A DNA stretch of 60,720 nucleotides from Candidatus Omnitrophota bacterium (lineage in GTDB: Bacteria > Ratteibacteria > UBA8468 > B48-G9 > JAFGKM01). The notes beneath the pieces are model-generated. The model was not told the DNA's origin. It searched no databases and saw nothing but the letters and a program-made list of their open reading frames with translations. Both the position numbers and the translations under genes were made by a program. Shown one piece after another: positions 44,990 through 54,177 of this stretch; the stretch's first letter is position 1, and every line of letters starts with the position of its first letter. The DNA lies in contig JAMWDI010000002.1 of assembly GCA_023819375.1 (NCBI GenBank), positions 121,176 to 181,895 of the forward strand, in the 5' to 3' direction.

Positions 44990-46506
44990 AGAGCCTCCTT
45001 TTTTGATTCTAATTTCAGATAAATTTTAAAAAAAAGAAAATATAAGAATAAACTACCTGAAATTGCATAAAATAGAAACCAAAAAAGAGATATTTTATCT
45101 ACTAAAAGGTTCTTGACGAAAAACAAAAAAAGAATTGAAGGAATAAAGAGGAACAACGATCTGACAAAAAGATTTGAAATATAAATATAGTTTAATTTCA
45201 GATATTTTTTATAGAAAAAATAACTCAAAAGAATAAAATTTGCTAAACCCACAAGAGAAGTTGAAAGTGCTATACCTCCATGAGCAAGAAATTTCATTAA
45301 AACTATATCAAGAATAAAATTTACCCCTATACTTAAAATTCCAATTTTCACAGGTGTTTTTGTATCATTAAAAGCATAAAAGCATCTTGTCATAAGAGAA
45401 ATTCCTCCATAAAATAAAATACCAGTTGAATAAAAGAAAAGAGGATAAGAAGTTAATTCAACCGACTTCATATCAAATAATCCCCTTTTAAATAAAAAAG
45501 TTATTATTTCTTTTCTCAAAAAAATCATTATAAATGTTGAAGGAATTAAAGTCAAAAATAAAATTTTAAAAGCATAATAAAGATTTTTTTCAAATTCCTT
45601 AAAATTTTTCTTTGCAAAATTTTCACTTAACCATGGAAGAACTGCTGTTGAAATAGAAATTCCAAATATTCCTAAAGGAAGTTGATATAATCTTGTTGCA
45701 TACCATAAGCCTGAAACCATTCCTGAGGAAAGTAAATTGGCAAGTGAATAATCAACAAGCAAATTTATAGGGCCAACTGCTACGCCAATAATCATAGGAA
45801 GAAAAAGAGTTCCCATTTTTTTAATTCCTGAATGTTTAAAGTTAAATGATATTTTCGGATAATAATTCAATTTTCTAACAGATGGTATTAGAATTAAATA
45901 TTGACCAAGACCACCAAGAATAATACCAAGACATAAAGCAAAAATTTTTTCTTCAAGATTATCCCCAAAGAATTTACTGATTACAAAAAGAGAAAAAATC
46001 CAAAAAAAATCAAGAATTACAGGTGAAATAGAAGGAAGAAAAAATGACTTGTAAGAATTCAAAATACCTGTATAAAGTGCTGAAAGAGAAATAAAAATTA
46101 AATAAGGAAAAGTAAATTTAATGAGAAGCCATACATCATACCATTTGCTTTCAGGACTTAAAATTTTTAATTCTATTTCACTTATAGAATAAAAAACTAA
46201 AAATAAAAAAATGGAAACTAAAATTGAAAAAGTAAAAGAAACATTAACAATTTCAGAAGTTTCTTTTCTTTTTTCCTCAATAGAAAGATACTCAGTAAAA
46301 ACTGGAATGAAAGAAGAAGTTAAAGCCCCTTCTGCAAGTAGTCCTCTAAAAAAATTAGGTATCATAAAAGCAATAAGAAAAGCATCGTAAATTTTTGTAG
46401 TTCCAAAAAATTTAGCACTTACTATTTCTCTAAAAAGACCAAAAATCCTTGAAATTATTGTCCCAAAAGCAAGAAGTGATATGGCTTTAAACATTTTTCT
46501 GCTCAT
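44986..46506 (-). CDS. murJ: lipid II flippase MurJ
   Basis: About 506 residues from the ATG at 46506; a TTG two codons earlier is possible. It is a polytopic MviN/MurJ protein with around 14 transmembrane segments and the family motifs FGTIISRIFGLFREIVSAKFFG, IPNFFRGLLAEGALTSSFIPVFTEY, GLWYATRLYQLPLGIFGISISTAVLPWLS and RCFYAFNDTKTPVKIG. It flips the peptidoglycan precursor lipid II, implying a cell wall. Confidence 0.94.
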   Translation of the reverse strand: MSRKMFKAISLLAFGTIISRIFGLFREIVSAKFFGTTKIYDAFLIAFMIPNFFRGLLAEGALTSSFIPVFTEYLSIEEKRKETSEIVNVSFTFSILVSIFLFLVFYSISEIELKILSPESKWYDVWLLIKFTFPYLIFISLSALYTGILNSYKSFFLPSISPVILDFFWIFSLFVISKFFGDNLEEKIFALCLGIILGGLGQYLILIPSVRKLNYYPKISFNFKHSGIKKMGTLFLPMIIGVAVGPINLLVDYSLANLLSSGMVSGLWYATRLYQLPLGIFGISISTAVLPWLSENFAKKNFKEFEKNLYYAFKILFLTLIPSTFIMIFLRKEIITFLFKRGLFDMKSVELTSYPLFFYSTGILFYGGISLMTRCFYAFNDTKTPVKIGILSIGVNFILDIVLMKFLAHGGIALSTSLVGLANFILLSYFFYKKYLKLNYIYISNLFVRSLFLFIPSILFLFFVKNLLVDKISLFWFLFYAISGSLFLYFLFFKIYLKLESKKEAL

Positions 46507-46524
46507 TTTCAAAATTTCATAAAA

Positions 46525-47943
46525 TTATTTTGGCTTCAAAAGAGGGAAAAATATTACTTCTCTTATTGATGCAGAATTTGTAAAAAGCATAACAAGACGA
46601 TCTATTCCAATTCCAAGTCCCCCTGCAGGTGGCATTCCATATTCCAAGGCTTCAATAAAATCATAATCGATTTTTTTCTTTTTTTCTTCTTCATTTTTTA
46701 CTTTTTCTTCAAATCTTTTCAATTGTTCTAAGGGATCATTTAATTCAGAATAGGCATTTGCTATTTCAATTCCTCCTATGAAAAGTTCAAATCTTTCAGT
46801 AAATTCTGGGTTTTCCTTAAATACTTTGGCTAAAGGAGAAACTTCTACTGGATAACCTATTACAAAAGTTGGGTTTATTAAGGAAGGTTGAATTTTTTTC
46901 TTAAAAATACTTTCTAATTTATCAAATATACCTTCTTTTCCTTCAATCTCAATCTCATATTCTTTAATTTTTTCATCAACTACTTTTTCATCTCTCCAAT
47001 TTTCAATACCTGTAAATTCTTTTAAAATGTCAACCCATTTAATTCTTTTCCAAGGTTTTTTAAGATTTATTTCTTTCCCTTGATATTCTAAATTTAAATT
47101 CCCAAGTATTTTTTCTGCAATAAAACAAATTAAATTTTCAGTTAATTCCATCATTTCTTCATAATCACCATATGCAGAATAAAGTTCAAGCATTGTAAAT
47201 TCAGGATTATGAAGGGAAGAAATCCCCTCGTTTCTGAAAGACCTGTTTATTTCGTATATTTTCTCAAAATTTCCAACCAGCAATCTTTTCAAATACAATT
47301 CAGGGGCTATCCTTAAATAAAGTTCCATATCCAAAGCATTATGATAAGTAATAAATGGTTTTGCCTCTGCTCCACCAGGTATAGGATGCATCATTGGAGT
47401 TTCAACTTCAACAAAACCATTGTTGTCAAGAAATTCTCTTATATACTTCAAGATTTTTATTCTTTTAATAAAAGTTTCTTTTACATTATTATTCATTAAT
47501 AAATCAAGATATCTTTGTCTAAATCTTATTTCAACATCTTTCAACCCGTGCCATTTTTCTGGTAAAGGTCTTAATGACTTTGAAAGAATAACAAAATTTT
47601 TGACTAAAACTGTTTTTTCTCCTGTTTTTGTTCTAAATATTTCTCCTTCAATCCCTACAATATCACCTATATCAATCCTTTTAAAAATTTCGTAATTTGT
47701 TTCTCCTATTATATCTTTTTTAAAATAAACCTGAATTTTACCTGTTCCATCAACTACATCTGCAAAAGATGCACTTCCATGTTTTCTTATCGCCATTATT
47801 CTACCTGCAATTTTAACATAACCATCTTCAGGAATCTTTGAAATATCCATTTTTGTAAATCTTCTACCATAGGGTTCTATTTTCATTTCTTCAAGTTCTT
47901 CTTTTTTCTTTATCCTCGCTTTTCTTAATTCATTTTCACTCAT
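46525..47943 (-). CDS. lysS: lysyl-tRNA synthetase, class II
   Basis: This 472-residue protein has an N-terminal OB domain for the anticodon (VKIAGRIMAIRKHGSASFADVVDGTGKIQVYF) and the class II core: motif 1 near FLDNNGFVEVETPMMHPIPGGAEAKPF, motif 2 FEKIYEINRSFRNEGISSLHNPEFTMLELY and motif 3 PAGGLGIGIDRLVMLFTNS. It has a good GAAGGAG site before ATG and overlaps the preceding gene by 8 bases. Confidence 0.97.
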   Translation of the reverse strand: MSENELRKARIKKKEELEEMKIEPYGRRFTKMDISKIPEDGYVKIAGRIMAIRKHGSASFADVVDGTGKIQVYFKKDIIGETNYEIFKRIDIGDIVGIEGEIFRTKTGEKTVLVKNFVILSKSLRPLPEKWHGLKDVEIRFRQRYLDLLMNNNVKETFIKRIKILKYIREFLDNNGFVEVETPMMHPIPGGAEAKPFITYHNALDMELYLRIAPELYLKRLLVGNFEKIYEINRSFRNEGISSLHNPEFTMLELYSAYGDYEEMMELTENLICFIAEKILGNLNLEYQGKEINLKKPWKRIKWVDILKEFTGIENWRDEKVVDEKIKEYEIEIEGKEGIFDKLESIFKKKIQPSLINPTFVIGYPVEVSPLAKVFKENPEFTERFELFIGGIEIANAYSELNDPLEQLKRFEEKVKNEEEKKKKIDYDFIEALEYGMPPAGGLGIGIDRLVMLFTNSASIREVIFFPLLKPK

Positions 47944-49210
47944 TTTTTTCTCCTTCTAATTTTTCAAATTTAATCCAGTTTATAGTTTTATCACTTGAAT
48001 CCTGAATAATTATTCTGTAATTACCATATGTAAATTCTTCTCCTTTTTTAGGAAATCTACCAAAATGAGATAAGACAAAACCTGCAATAGTTTCAACATC
48101 TATTTCCTCTGGAAATTTTAATCCAAACAATTCTTCTACTTTTTCAATTTCCATAGTTCCTTTTATTACATATTTCCCTTCATTAATTTTTATGAATTCT
48201 TTTTCATCTTTCTTAAACTCATCATAAATTTCACCAACTATTTCTTCAATCAAATCTTCCATTGTTACAAGTCCCGCTGTCCCTCCATATTCATCTATAA
48301 CTATTGCCATTTGTAATTTCAATGTCTGCAATTCTCTCAATAACTCAAGAACTTTTTTCGTTTCTGGAACAAAATGAACATTTCTCATTATATCTTTTGC
48401 TTTTAAATTTTCCCAGTTTTTCTCAGTTTGTTTTGAAATTATATCTTTTATATAAATTAACCCAAGTACTCTGTCAATATTGTCTCTATAAACAGGTAAT
48501 CTTGAATATCCATAAGTGCTGATCATTTTTATAATTTCTCCTAAAGTTAAATTCTCTTCAACAGCAATAATATTAACTCTCGGTGTCATTATTTCCTTTA
48601 CCATTTTATCTCCAAATTCAAAAATACTATGAATCATTTCTTTTTCCTCTTCTTCAATTACTCCTTCCTCTTCTCCAGCAGTAATCATTGCTTTAACATC
48701 TTCTTCAGTCAAAACAGGAATAATTGTTTCAATTTTTTCTCCAAAAAGCATAAGAAAAATATTAGAGAAAAACAAAAGCAACTTAACAAATGGAGTGAAA
48801 AAAATAGATATTAACTTCAAAGGTTCAGCAGTTAAAAGAGCAACTTTTTCTGCATGTTTCTTGGCAAAACTTTTAGGGATAATTTCTCCAAAAACAAGAA
48901 TTATAAAAGTCATTATTCCAGCAACAAGGGAAGGGAAAATTTTATGTAAATAGTTATAAGAGATTGTTGCTGCTATAACAGAAGCAAAAATATTAACGAA
49001 ATTATTTCCAATAAGAGTAGTTATTAATATTTTTTCAGGATCTTTAAACCAAAAACTCAATTTTTCTCCTTTTCTCCTATCCCTTTCCAAAAGTTTTTGA
49101 TAATGATACTTACCAAGAGAAATAAAGGCTGTTTCTGATGCTGAAAAAAATGCAGAAAGAGAAATTAAAAATAGAAGTAAAAAAATTGAATTAAAAGGAA
49201 TATCTATCAT
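47936..49210 (-). CDS. CNNM-CBS-CorC/HlyC membrane protein (hemolysin-related)
   Basis: This 424-residue protein has an N-terminal CNNM/DUF21 transmembrane domain (about 1-190: LSAFFSASETAFISLG, LIGNNFVNIFASVIAATIS, ILVFGEIIPKSFAKKHAEKVAL). Two CBS domains follow (VKEIMTPRVNIIAVEE, YSRLPVYRDNIDRVLGLIYIKDI, then DIMRNVHFVPE, MAIVIDEYGGTAGLVTMEDLIEEIVGEI) and a C-terminal CorC/HlyC domain. Members are implicated in magnesium or cobalt efflux. The ATG overlaps the birA stop by 4 bases. Confidence 0.92.
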   Translation of the reverse strand: MIDIPFNSIFLLLFLISLSAFFSASETAFISLGKYHYQKLLERDRRKGEKLSFWFKDPEKILITTLIGNNFVNIFASVIAATISYNYLHKIFPSLVAGIMTFIILVFGEIIPKSFAKKHAEKVALLTAEPLKLISIFFTPFVKLLLFFSNIFLMLFGEKIETIIPVLTEEDVKAMITAGEEEGVIEEEEKEMIHSIFEFGDKMVKEIMTPRVNIIAVEENLTLGEIIKMISTYGYSRLPVYRDNIDRVLGLIYIKDIISKQTEKNWENLKAKDIMRNVHFVPETKKVLELLRELQTLKLQMAIVIDEYGGTAGLVTMEDLIEEIVGEIYDEFKKDEKEFIKINEGKYVIKGTMEIEKVEELFGLKFPEEIDVETIAGFVLSHFGRFPKKGEEFTYGNYRIIIQDSSDKTINWIKFEKLEGEKNE

Positions 49211-49761
49211 TTTAACAAATTTTCACTCCAAATTTTTAATCCATACTCAAAATTTTCTTTAAAAATCTTTTTTATTTTTTCAAAGTTTTTTATAAAATTA
49301 GAAAAAACTTCTTCAACTTCAATTTTTTTTCTTAAAATTTCTTCCATCGTTATACAGTTTAAGTTTCTCAATTCTTTATTTTCTTTTACATTCACACCAA
49401 CACCAACAATATAAAAATTATCAATCTTTTCAATTAAAATACCCGCTATTTTTTTCTCATTTATTATTATATCATTTGGAAACTTTATTTTACAATCTTT
49501 TATCCCAAAGTTTTTAAATGTATCTATTAAACTTAAAGCAGTAATTTCAGAAAGATAATCTGTCTCAAATCCTTTTTCTATAACAAAAGAAAAATAAAGT
49601 CCTCCCCTTGGCGATATCCATTTTCTTCCATATCTTCCCCTTCCTTCAGTTTGTTCTTCTGCCAATATAATAATATTACCCTCTTTCAAAAATCTCTTTG
49701 CAATGTCCATTGTAGATGTAACTTTTTCAAATTTAATAACTTTATATTTTTCAACTATCAT
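49207..49761 (-). CDS. birA: biotin-[acetyl-CoA-carboxylase] ligase, catalytic domain only
   Basis: About 184 residues from the ATG at 49761; a TTG at 49770 is the alternative. Motifs: TSTMDIAKRF, EQTEGRGRYGRKWISPRGGLYFSF (biotinyl-AMP loop), IKFPNDIIINEKKIAGILIE and FYIVGVGVNV. The N-terminal helix-turn-helix of regulatory BirA is absent, and the C-terminal SH3-like domain is missing or very reduced. It biotinylates carboxylase carrier proteins. It overlaps or abuts coaX. Confidence 0.92.
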   Translation of the reverse strand: MIVEKYKVIKFEKVTSTMDIAKRFLKEGNIIILAEEQTEGRGRYGRKWISPRGGLYFSFVIEKGFETDYLSEITALSLIDTFKNFGIKDCKIKFPNDIIINEKKIAGILIEKIDNFYIVGVGVNVKENKELRNLNCITMEEILRKKIEVEEVFSNFIKNFEKIKKIFKENFEYGLKIWSENLLK

Positions 49762-50479
49762 TTTCTTCAAGAATTATATTTATTCCTTCAAGTGTCAAAT
49801 ATCTTCTAATTTTTTTTTCAAAATTTAAATTTTTACTAAACTTTAAACAATATCCCCCTGTCAAAACAATATCTATATTTGGAAATTTTCTTTTTATAAG
49901 AGAAATTATTTTTTCTATTGCTCCTGTAAGTCCATATTTTAAACCAAGATTAATAGCAGAAGATGTTTCTTTCCCAATATATCCTAAAACAATACTATTA
50001 TCTATTTTTTTAATTAATGCTGTACTTTTAATAGAATTTATCCATAATTCAGGGCCAGGTAAAATAAATCCACCAATAAAAGTACTTTTTCCATCTACTA
50101 CATCTATTGTTGTTGCACTACCTATATCAATAACTACAATTGGACATCCTAAAATTTCTAATGCTCCTTTACAATTCACTATTCTATCTATGCCTGTTTT
50201 GGTAGGATTTTTAACTTTTATTTTAATCTTACAATTTTTATAATCTAAAAATACAGGTTTTATTTTAAAGTAATTTTCAATTTTTTCTTTGATTAATAAA
50301 TTTATAGAAGGAACAACAGAAGAAATACCACAATTTTTTATTTCTATATTTTTCCAATCCTCTGGAAAACTAAAAGTTTCTGCTGCTGATGTTAAAAAAT
50401 CAAGAAATTTAATCAATTTTCTTCCTTTAAAAATACCAATTTTGGTCTTTTTATTTCCTATATCTATACACAAATTCAT
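49751..50479 (-). CDS. coaX: type III pantothenate kinase CoaX
   Basis: This 242-residue ASKHA-fold kinase has the phosphate-1 loop NLCIDIGNKKTKIGIF, the substrate motif TKTGIDRIVNCKGAL and the phosphate-2 motif VVIDIGSATTIDVVDGKSTFIGGFILPG, with an adenosine motif near IVLTGGYC. It performs the first step of coenzyme A synthesis. It heads the minus-strand unit ending at 42409. Its promoter lies only 9 bases before the ATG, with no ribosome-binding site, so the mRNA is probably leaderless. Confidence 0.93.
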   Translation of the reverse strand: MNLCIDIGNKKTKIGIFKGRKLIKFLDFLTSAAETFSFPEDWKNIEIKNCGISSVVPSINLLIKEKIENYFKIKPVFLDYKNCKIKIKVKNPTKTGIDRIVNCKGALEILGCPIVVIDIGSATTIDVVDGKSTFIGGFILPGPELWINSIKSTALIKKIDNSIVLGYIGKETSSAINLGLKYGLTGAIEKIISLIKRKFPNIDIVLTGGYCLKFSKNLNFEKKIRRYLTLEGINIILEENDS

Positions 50480-50488
50480 CGTTTTAAA

Positions 50489-50517
50489 ATTAAACTTTAT
50501 TTTTCATCTCTTGACAA
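50489..50517 (-). promoter_or_regulatory. coaX: coaX promoter, overlapping the speD -35
   Basis: Minus-strand TTGTCA (50517-50512), 17-bp spacer, TTTAAT (50494-50489), each five of six consensus bases. The coaX ATG begins 9 bases downstream. The -35 shares five of its six base pairs with the divergent speD -35. Confidence 0.6.
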
Positions 50518-50539
50518 TTTTTTTAAAAAATTTTATAAT
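50511..50539 (+). promoter_or_regulatory. speD: speD-speE promoter
   Basis: TTGACA (50511-50516), 17-bp spacer, TATAAT (50534-50539): fully consensus. RNA would start near 50546, giving a 5' leader of about 74 nt that contains a short upstream reading frame overlapping speD. Confidence 0.85.
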
Positions 50540-50597
50540 ATTTTTTATACAAAATTATACTAATTTTTTTTGTTTTTGTAGAGAAGGGAGGTGAAAA

Positions 50598-50681
50598 ATG
50601 AGGAAAGAAGGAGGGAAAAATGAAGAAATCTCCATCCCTCGTTCCTCCAAAAGGAACACATATTATTTTAGACTTATATGA
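50598..50681 (+). CDS. 27-codon upstream reading frame overlapping the speD start
   Basis: An ATG with a strong ribosome-binding site (GGGAGGTG) opens a 27-residue frame, beginning MRKEGGKNEEIS, that ends at a TGA 59 bases inside speD, in another frame. The speD ribosome-binding site (AAGGAGGG) lies within it. If translated it would compete with or gate speD translation. Existence of the peptide is not shown. Confidence 0.35.
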   Translation: MRKEGGKNEEISIPRSSKRNTYYFRLI

Positions 50682-51003
50682 ATGTTCAAACCGTTCACTT
50701 TTAGACTCTCCTGAAAAAATTGAAGAAATATTGAAAGAAAGTGTGAAAGAGGCAAATGCAACACTAATTGATATAAAATTACATAAATTTTCACCTGTTG
50801 GAGTAAGTGGTTTTGCTTTGATTTCAGAAAGTCATATAAGTATTCATACATGGCCTGAAGCAGGATATGCTGGTGTAGATATTTATACGTGCGGAACAAA
50901 GACTTTACCTGACAAGGCTGCAGATTTACTTATTAAAAAATTTAAAAGCCAAAAACCATCAATAATTAAAATAGAAAGAGGTGCATATGCAGAAAAATTT
51001 TAA
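50620..51003 (+). CDS. speD: S-adenosylmethionine decarboxylase proenzyme
   Basis: This 127-residue enzyme is of the short prokaryotic class. Autocleavage before S71 in ALISESHISIHTWPE creates the pyruvoyl group; H76 and C91 (DIYTCGT) are the other conserved active-site residues. It makes the aminopropyl donor for spermidine. It is preceded by AAGGAGGG and overlaps speE. The overlapping upstream frame suggests translational control. Confidence 0.96.
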   Translation: MKKSPSLVPPKGTHIILDLYECSNRSLLDSPEKIEEILKESVKEANATLIDIKLHKFSPVGVSGFALISESHISIHTWPEAGYAGVDIYTCGTKTLPDKAADLLIKKFKSQKPSIIKIERGAYAEKF

Positions 51004-51823
51004 AAATATAGTAATTGATTGGTATCATCCTTATGGAATAGGGATAGCACTGGAAATTAAGAGAAAAATTGTTGAAAAGGAAACAAAATACCAAAAAATT
51101 GAAGTTTATGAAACTGTAAATTTTGGGAAAGTTCTTTTTATTGATGGCTTAATTCAATCAATTGAAAATGGAGAAGGAAGTTATCACGAATTATTAGTCC
51201 ATCCTGCTTTGTTTATACATCCGAACCCTGAAAATGTTCTTATAATAGGTGGAGGTGAAGGAGCAACTTTAAGAGAGGTACTAAAACATCCCGTTCGTAA
51301 AGTTTGGATGGTTGATATTGATGAAGAAATGATAAAAATAGCAAAGAAATATTTGAAATTTGATAAAGGCGCTTTTGAAGATAAACGTGCAGAAATAATT
51401 ATAGAGGATGGTTTTAAATTTCTTAAAGAAAATGACCAAATTTATGATGTTATAATTGTTGATGCTACTGACCCTGGAGAAAGTGCTTCTTGCTCTTTGT
51501 ATACAATAGAGTTTTACAATCTATGCTATCAACATTTAAGTAAAAATGGTATTTATGTTACTCAGGGAGGAACATGTATTTTTTTACATCATGAAAGAAT
51601 TAAAAATCTTTACAGAAATCTTAAAAAAGTATTTAAAAAAGTCAAAATTTATTCCTCCCCTGTTTTTGGACTTTTACCTGATTGGGTATTTATGATTGGA
51701 ACAAAAAGTAATATAAATGTTGAAAAAAAACCAAATAAAAAAATAAAAAATTTATTTTACTATTCACCAGAAATCCACAAAGAACTTTTTAAACTTCCTC
51801 TTTTTGTTCAAAAAATTTTCTAA
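50987..51823 (+). CDS. speE: spermidine synthase (polyamine aminopropyltransferase)
   Basis: About 278 residues. Motifs: VLFIDGLIQSIENGEGSYHELLVHPALF, VLIIGGGEGATLREVLKH (decarboxylated AdoMet binding), VDIDEEMIKIAKKYL and IYDVIIVDATDPG with the catalytic aspartate. The ATG at 50987 is preferred because AAAGAGGTG lies just before it; a GTG at 50981 is possible. It overlaps speD by 17 bases, so the two enzymes of spermidine synthesis are co-made. Confidence 0.95.
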   Translation: MQKNFKNIVIDWYHPYGIGIALEIKRKIVEKETKYQKIEVYETVNFGKVLFIDGLIQSIENGEGSYHELLVHPALFIHPNPENVLIIGGGEGATLREVLKHPVRKVWMVDIDEEMIKIAKKYLKFDKGAFEDKRAEIIIEDGFKFLKENDQIYDVIIVDATDPGESASCSLYTIEFYNLCYQHLSKNGIYVTQGGTCIFLHHERIKNLYRNLKKVFKKVKIYSSPVFGLLPDWVFMIGTKSNINVEKKPNKKIKNLFYYSPEIHKELFKLPLFVQKIF

Positions 51824-51824
51824 T

Positions 51825-52193
51825 TTATTTTAATTTATTCAAAAATTCAAGTATTTTTTTTAATGTTTCATCACTTATAACATGTTCCATTTTGCAAGCA
51901 TCATTTTCTGCCACTTTCTCTGAAACTTTAAGTATTTTAATTAAAAATTTTGTCAAAATTTTATGTTTTTTCAATATTTTTGTTGCCTCTCTGTTTCCTT
52001 CTAAAGTAAGTTCAACATATCCATATTTTTCCTGTTTTATATAACCCTTTTCTTTAAGAATATTAAGTGCATTTACAACAGAGGAACTCTTAACATTCAA
52101 TAATTCTCCTATCTCTTTAACTCTTGCTACCTTTTTATCTATTGTAAGAATTTTTATTGCCTCAAGATAATCTTCTAAACTTCTACTCAACAA
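51825..52193 (-). CDS. DtxR/MntR-family metal-dependent repressor
   Basis: About 122 residues from a TTG at 52193, which has AAAAGGAGGAT six bases upstream; the longer frame to 52289 runs inside feoB and is unlikely. SRSLEDYLEAIKIL is the classical family start, VKEIGELLNVKSSSVVNALNILKEKGYI the winged helix-turn-helix, and the second half holds the metal-binding dimerisation helices (NDACKMEHVISDETL with E and H ligands). No SH3 domain. Located after feoB, it probably represses feoAB when iron is plentiful; a matching box lies upstream of feoA. Confidence 0.9.
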   Translation of the reverse strand: MLSRSLEDYLEAIKILTIDKKVARVKEIGELLNVKSSSVVNALNILKEKGYIKQEKYGYVELTLEGNREATKILKKHKILTKFLIKILKVSEKVAENDACKMEHVISDETLKKILEFLNKLK

Positions 52194-52195
52194 TT

Positions 52196-54175
52196 TTATC
52201 CTCCTTTTAAGAATATAAAGATTTGGTAAAATAAAGTTGAAGAAATCCATCCAATAAGTAAAGACCAAAAAAAGGAAATTAAAGCCCATTTAAATCCTAT
52301 TTCTTTTTTTAAAATCCAAAATGTCGCAATACAAGGCATATAAAGTAGACTCATAATCATAAAAGAATAAGCAGAAACTGGTGTGAAATAACCTTTTAAA
52401 ACATCTTGTAAATTTCCAGTACCAAATAAAGTCCCAAAGGTACTAACAACAAGTTCTTTGGCGTATATACCAAAAATCAATGCAACTCCTGCCTGCCAAA
52501 ATCCAAATCCTGAAGTTTTTAAAGGTATAGAAATTAAATTGCCAATTTTCCCTATCCAATTAAATTCAGTTCCATATTTTGAAGGATTAGGGAAATAACT
52601 CAAAAACCATAATATTAAAGAACCTGAAAATATAATTGTCCCTGCCTTTTTCAAAAAATATTTTGTTCTCATCCAACTATCTATAAAAACATTTCTCCAG
52701 TAAGGCATTCTGAAAGGAGGTAATTCAATTATTAAAGGAGATGATTCATATTTAAAAAAAATATGTCCAAAAAGTTTCATGCTTAAAATACCAATTATAA
52801 GGCCTAATAGGTAAAGTGAAAAAATTATTAAAGATTGATATTTGATAAAAAATATTCCTGTAAATAAAATGTATATAGGTAATCTTGCAGAACAACTCAT
52901 AAAAGGAATTGAAAGACACGTCAAAATTTTATCCTTTTTATCTTCTAAAGTTCTTGTTCCCAAAATTGCAGGGACATTACAACCAAAACTCAAAATCAAA
53001 GGAATTGAACTTTTACCATGTAAACCCAATTTGTGCATTAATCTATCTGAAACTATCGCTGCTCTTGCAATATAACCTGTATCTTCAAGTATTGAGAAAA
53101 AAAGAAAATAAAGGAAAATATTTGGCAAAAAAGAAATAACTGAACCAACTCCGGAAATTATTCCATTCTTTATCAGTGAATCAAGCCAGATAGGGAGATG
53201 AAAATATGAGAGGAATTTCCTAAAATTTTCAATCGTCAATTCCAAAAGATTTTGAATTGGATTTCCAATTGAAAATACAATGCAAAAAATTAAAAACATA
53301 ATAGAGAGAAATATTAAAGGACCGGTTAAATTATCTGTTAAAATTTTGTCTATCTTTTCTGTCAATTCAAATTTTAATCCTCTTTTTTTCAAAATAATAC
53401 ACTCTTTTACAATCCCATGAATAATAGCATACCTTTTTTCAATTAAAATTCTATCAATTGATTTACCACACTTCTTTTCAATTTCAAATATTATTTGATT
53501 TATCTTTTCATAATCAATTAAATTTGAAATACTTTTAATAAATTTTTCGTCTTTTTCCAATATTTTTAAGGCAACAAATCTTAAAGGATAAGCAGAACTA
53601 AAATTTAAATTATTTATTATTTCTGCAATTAATTTTTCTATCTCGGCACCATAATTAAACTCTAAATATTCATCCCTTTTTTCCTTACAATTTCTATAAA
53701 TTTCTTCTTTTAAATCATCTATTCCAATATTTCTATTGCCTATTGTTTTAACAAATTTTACTTTCAATAATTTTTCAAGATGTCCAATATCATAATCAAT
53801 CCCTTCTTTTTCCAGAAGGTCTACCATATTTAAATCAACAATTATATTTTTATGTAATTCAGAAAGAAGAACAAGCAAGTATAGGCTTCTTTCAAGATTT
53901 AAAGCATCTGCCACAATAACAAGTACATCTACTTTATTCCTTGTCAAAAAATCTATTGCAATTTTCTGGTCTTCGCTTTCTTCCAATAATGTATAAGTTC
54001 CAGGTAAATCAACTACATGAAATTTTATATCTTTATAAATATACTCTCCTTCTTTTTTTTCAACAGTAACACCTGGCCAATTTCCAATTTTTTGCTTTGA
54101 ACCTGTTAAAGCGTTAAATATGGTTGTTTTACCAGTATTTGGATTACCAGCAATTCCTATAATCTTTTCTTCCAT
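52196..54175 (-). CDS. feoB: ferrous iron transport protein FeoB
   Basis: This 659-residue protein has an N-terminal GTPase with GNPNTGKTT (10-18), switch VDLPGTYTLLEE, NMVDLLEKEG, then a helical GDI region and a membrane domain of about eight segments with Gate motifs (FLPNIFLYFLFFSILEDTGYIARAA, LILSFGCNVPAILGTRTLEDKKDK, CSARLPIYILF, IFGIYAKELVVSTFGTLFG). It imports Fe2+ under anoxic conditions. Its 3' end supplies the ribosome-binding site of the DtxR-family gene. Confidence 0.97.
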   Translation of the reverse strand: MEEKIIGIAGNPNTGKTTIFNALTGSKQKIGNWPGVTVEKKEGEYIYKDIKFHVVDLPGTYTLLEESEDQKIAIDFLTRNKVDVLVIVADALNLERSLYLLVLLSELHKNIIVDLNMVDLLEKEGIDYDIGHLEKLLKVKFVKTIGNRNIGIDDLKEEIYRNCKEKRDEYLEFNYGAEIEKLIAEIINNLNFSSAYPLRFVALKILEKDEKFIKSISNLIDYEKINQIIFEIEKKCGKSIDRILIEKRYAIIHGIVKECIILKKRGLKFELTEKIDKILTDNLTGPLIFLSIMFLIFCIVFSIGNPIQNLLELTIENFRKFLSYFHLPIWLDSLIKNGIISGVGSVISFLPNIFLYFLFFSILEDTGYIARAAIVSDRLMHKLGLHGKSSIPLILSFGCNVPAILGTRTLEDKKDKILTCLSIPFMSCSARLPIYILFTGIFFIKYQSLIIFSLYLLGLIIGILSMKLFGHIFFKYESSPLIIELPPFRMPYWRNVFIDSWMRTKYFLKKAGTIIFSGSLILWFLSYFPNPSKYGTEFNWIGKIGNLISIPLKTSGFGFWQAGVALIFGIYAKELVVSTFGTLFGTGNLQDVLKGYFTPVSAYSFMIMSLLYMPCIATFWILKKEIGFKWALISFFWSLLIGWISSTLFYQIFIFLKGG

Positions 54176-54177
54176 TT

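Noticed and set aside
51800-51850. bidirectional terminator between speE and the DtxR-family gene
   Set aside because: The stops are 2 bases apart and the sequence has no GC-rich stem.
51825-52289. 154-residue reading of the DtxR-family gene starting inside feoB
   Set aside because: The extra N-terminus is hydrophobic feoB shadow sequence; the TTG at 52193 has a strong ribosome-binding site and gives the normal family start.
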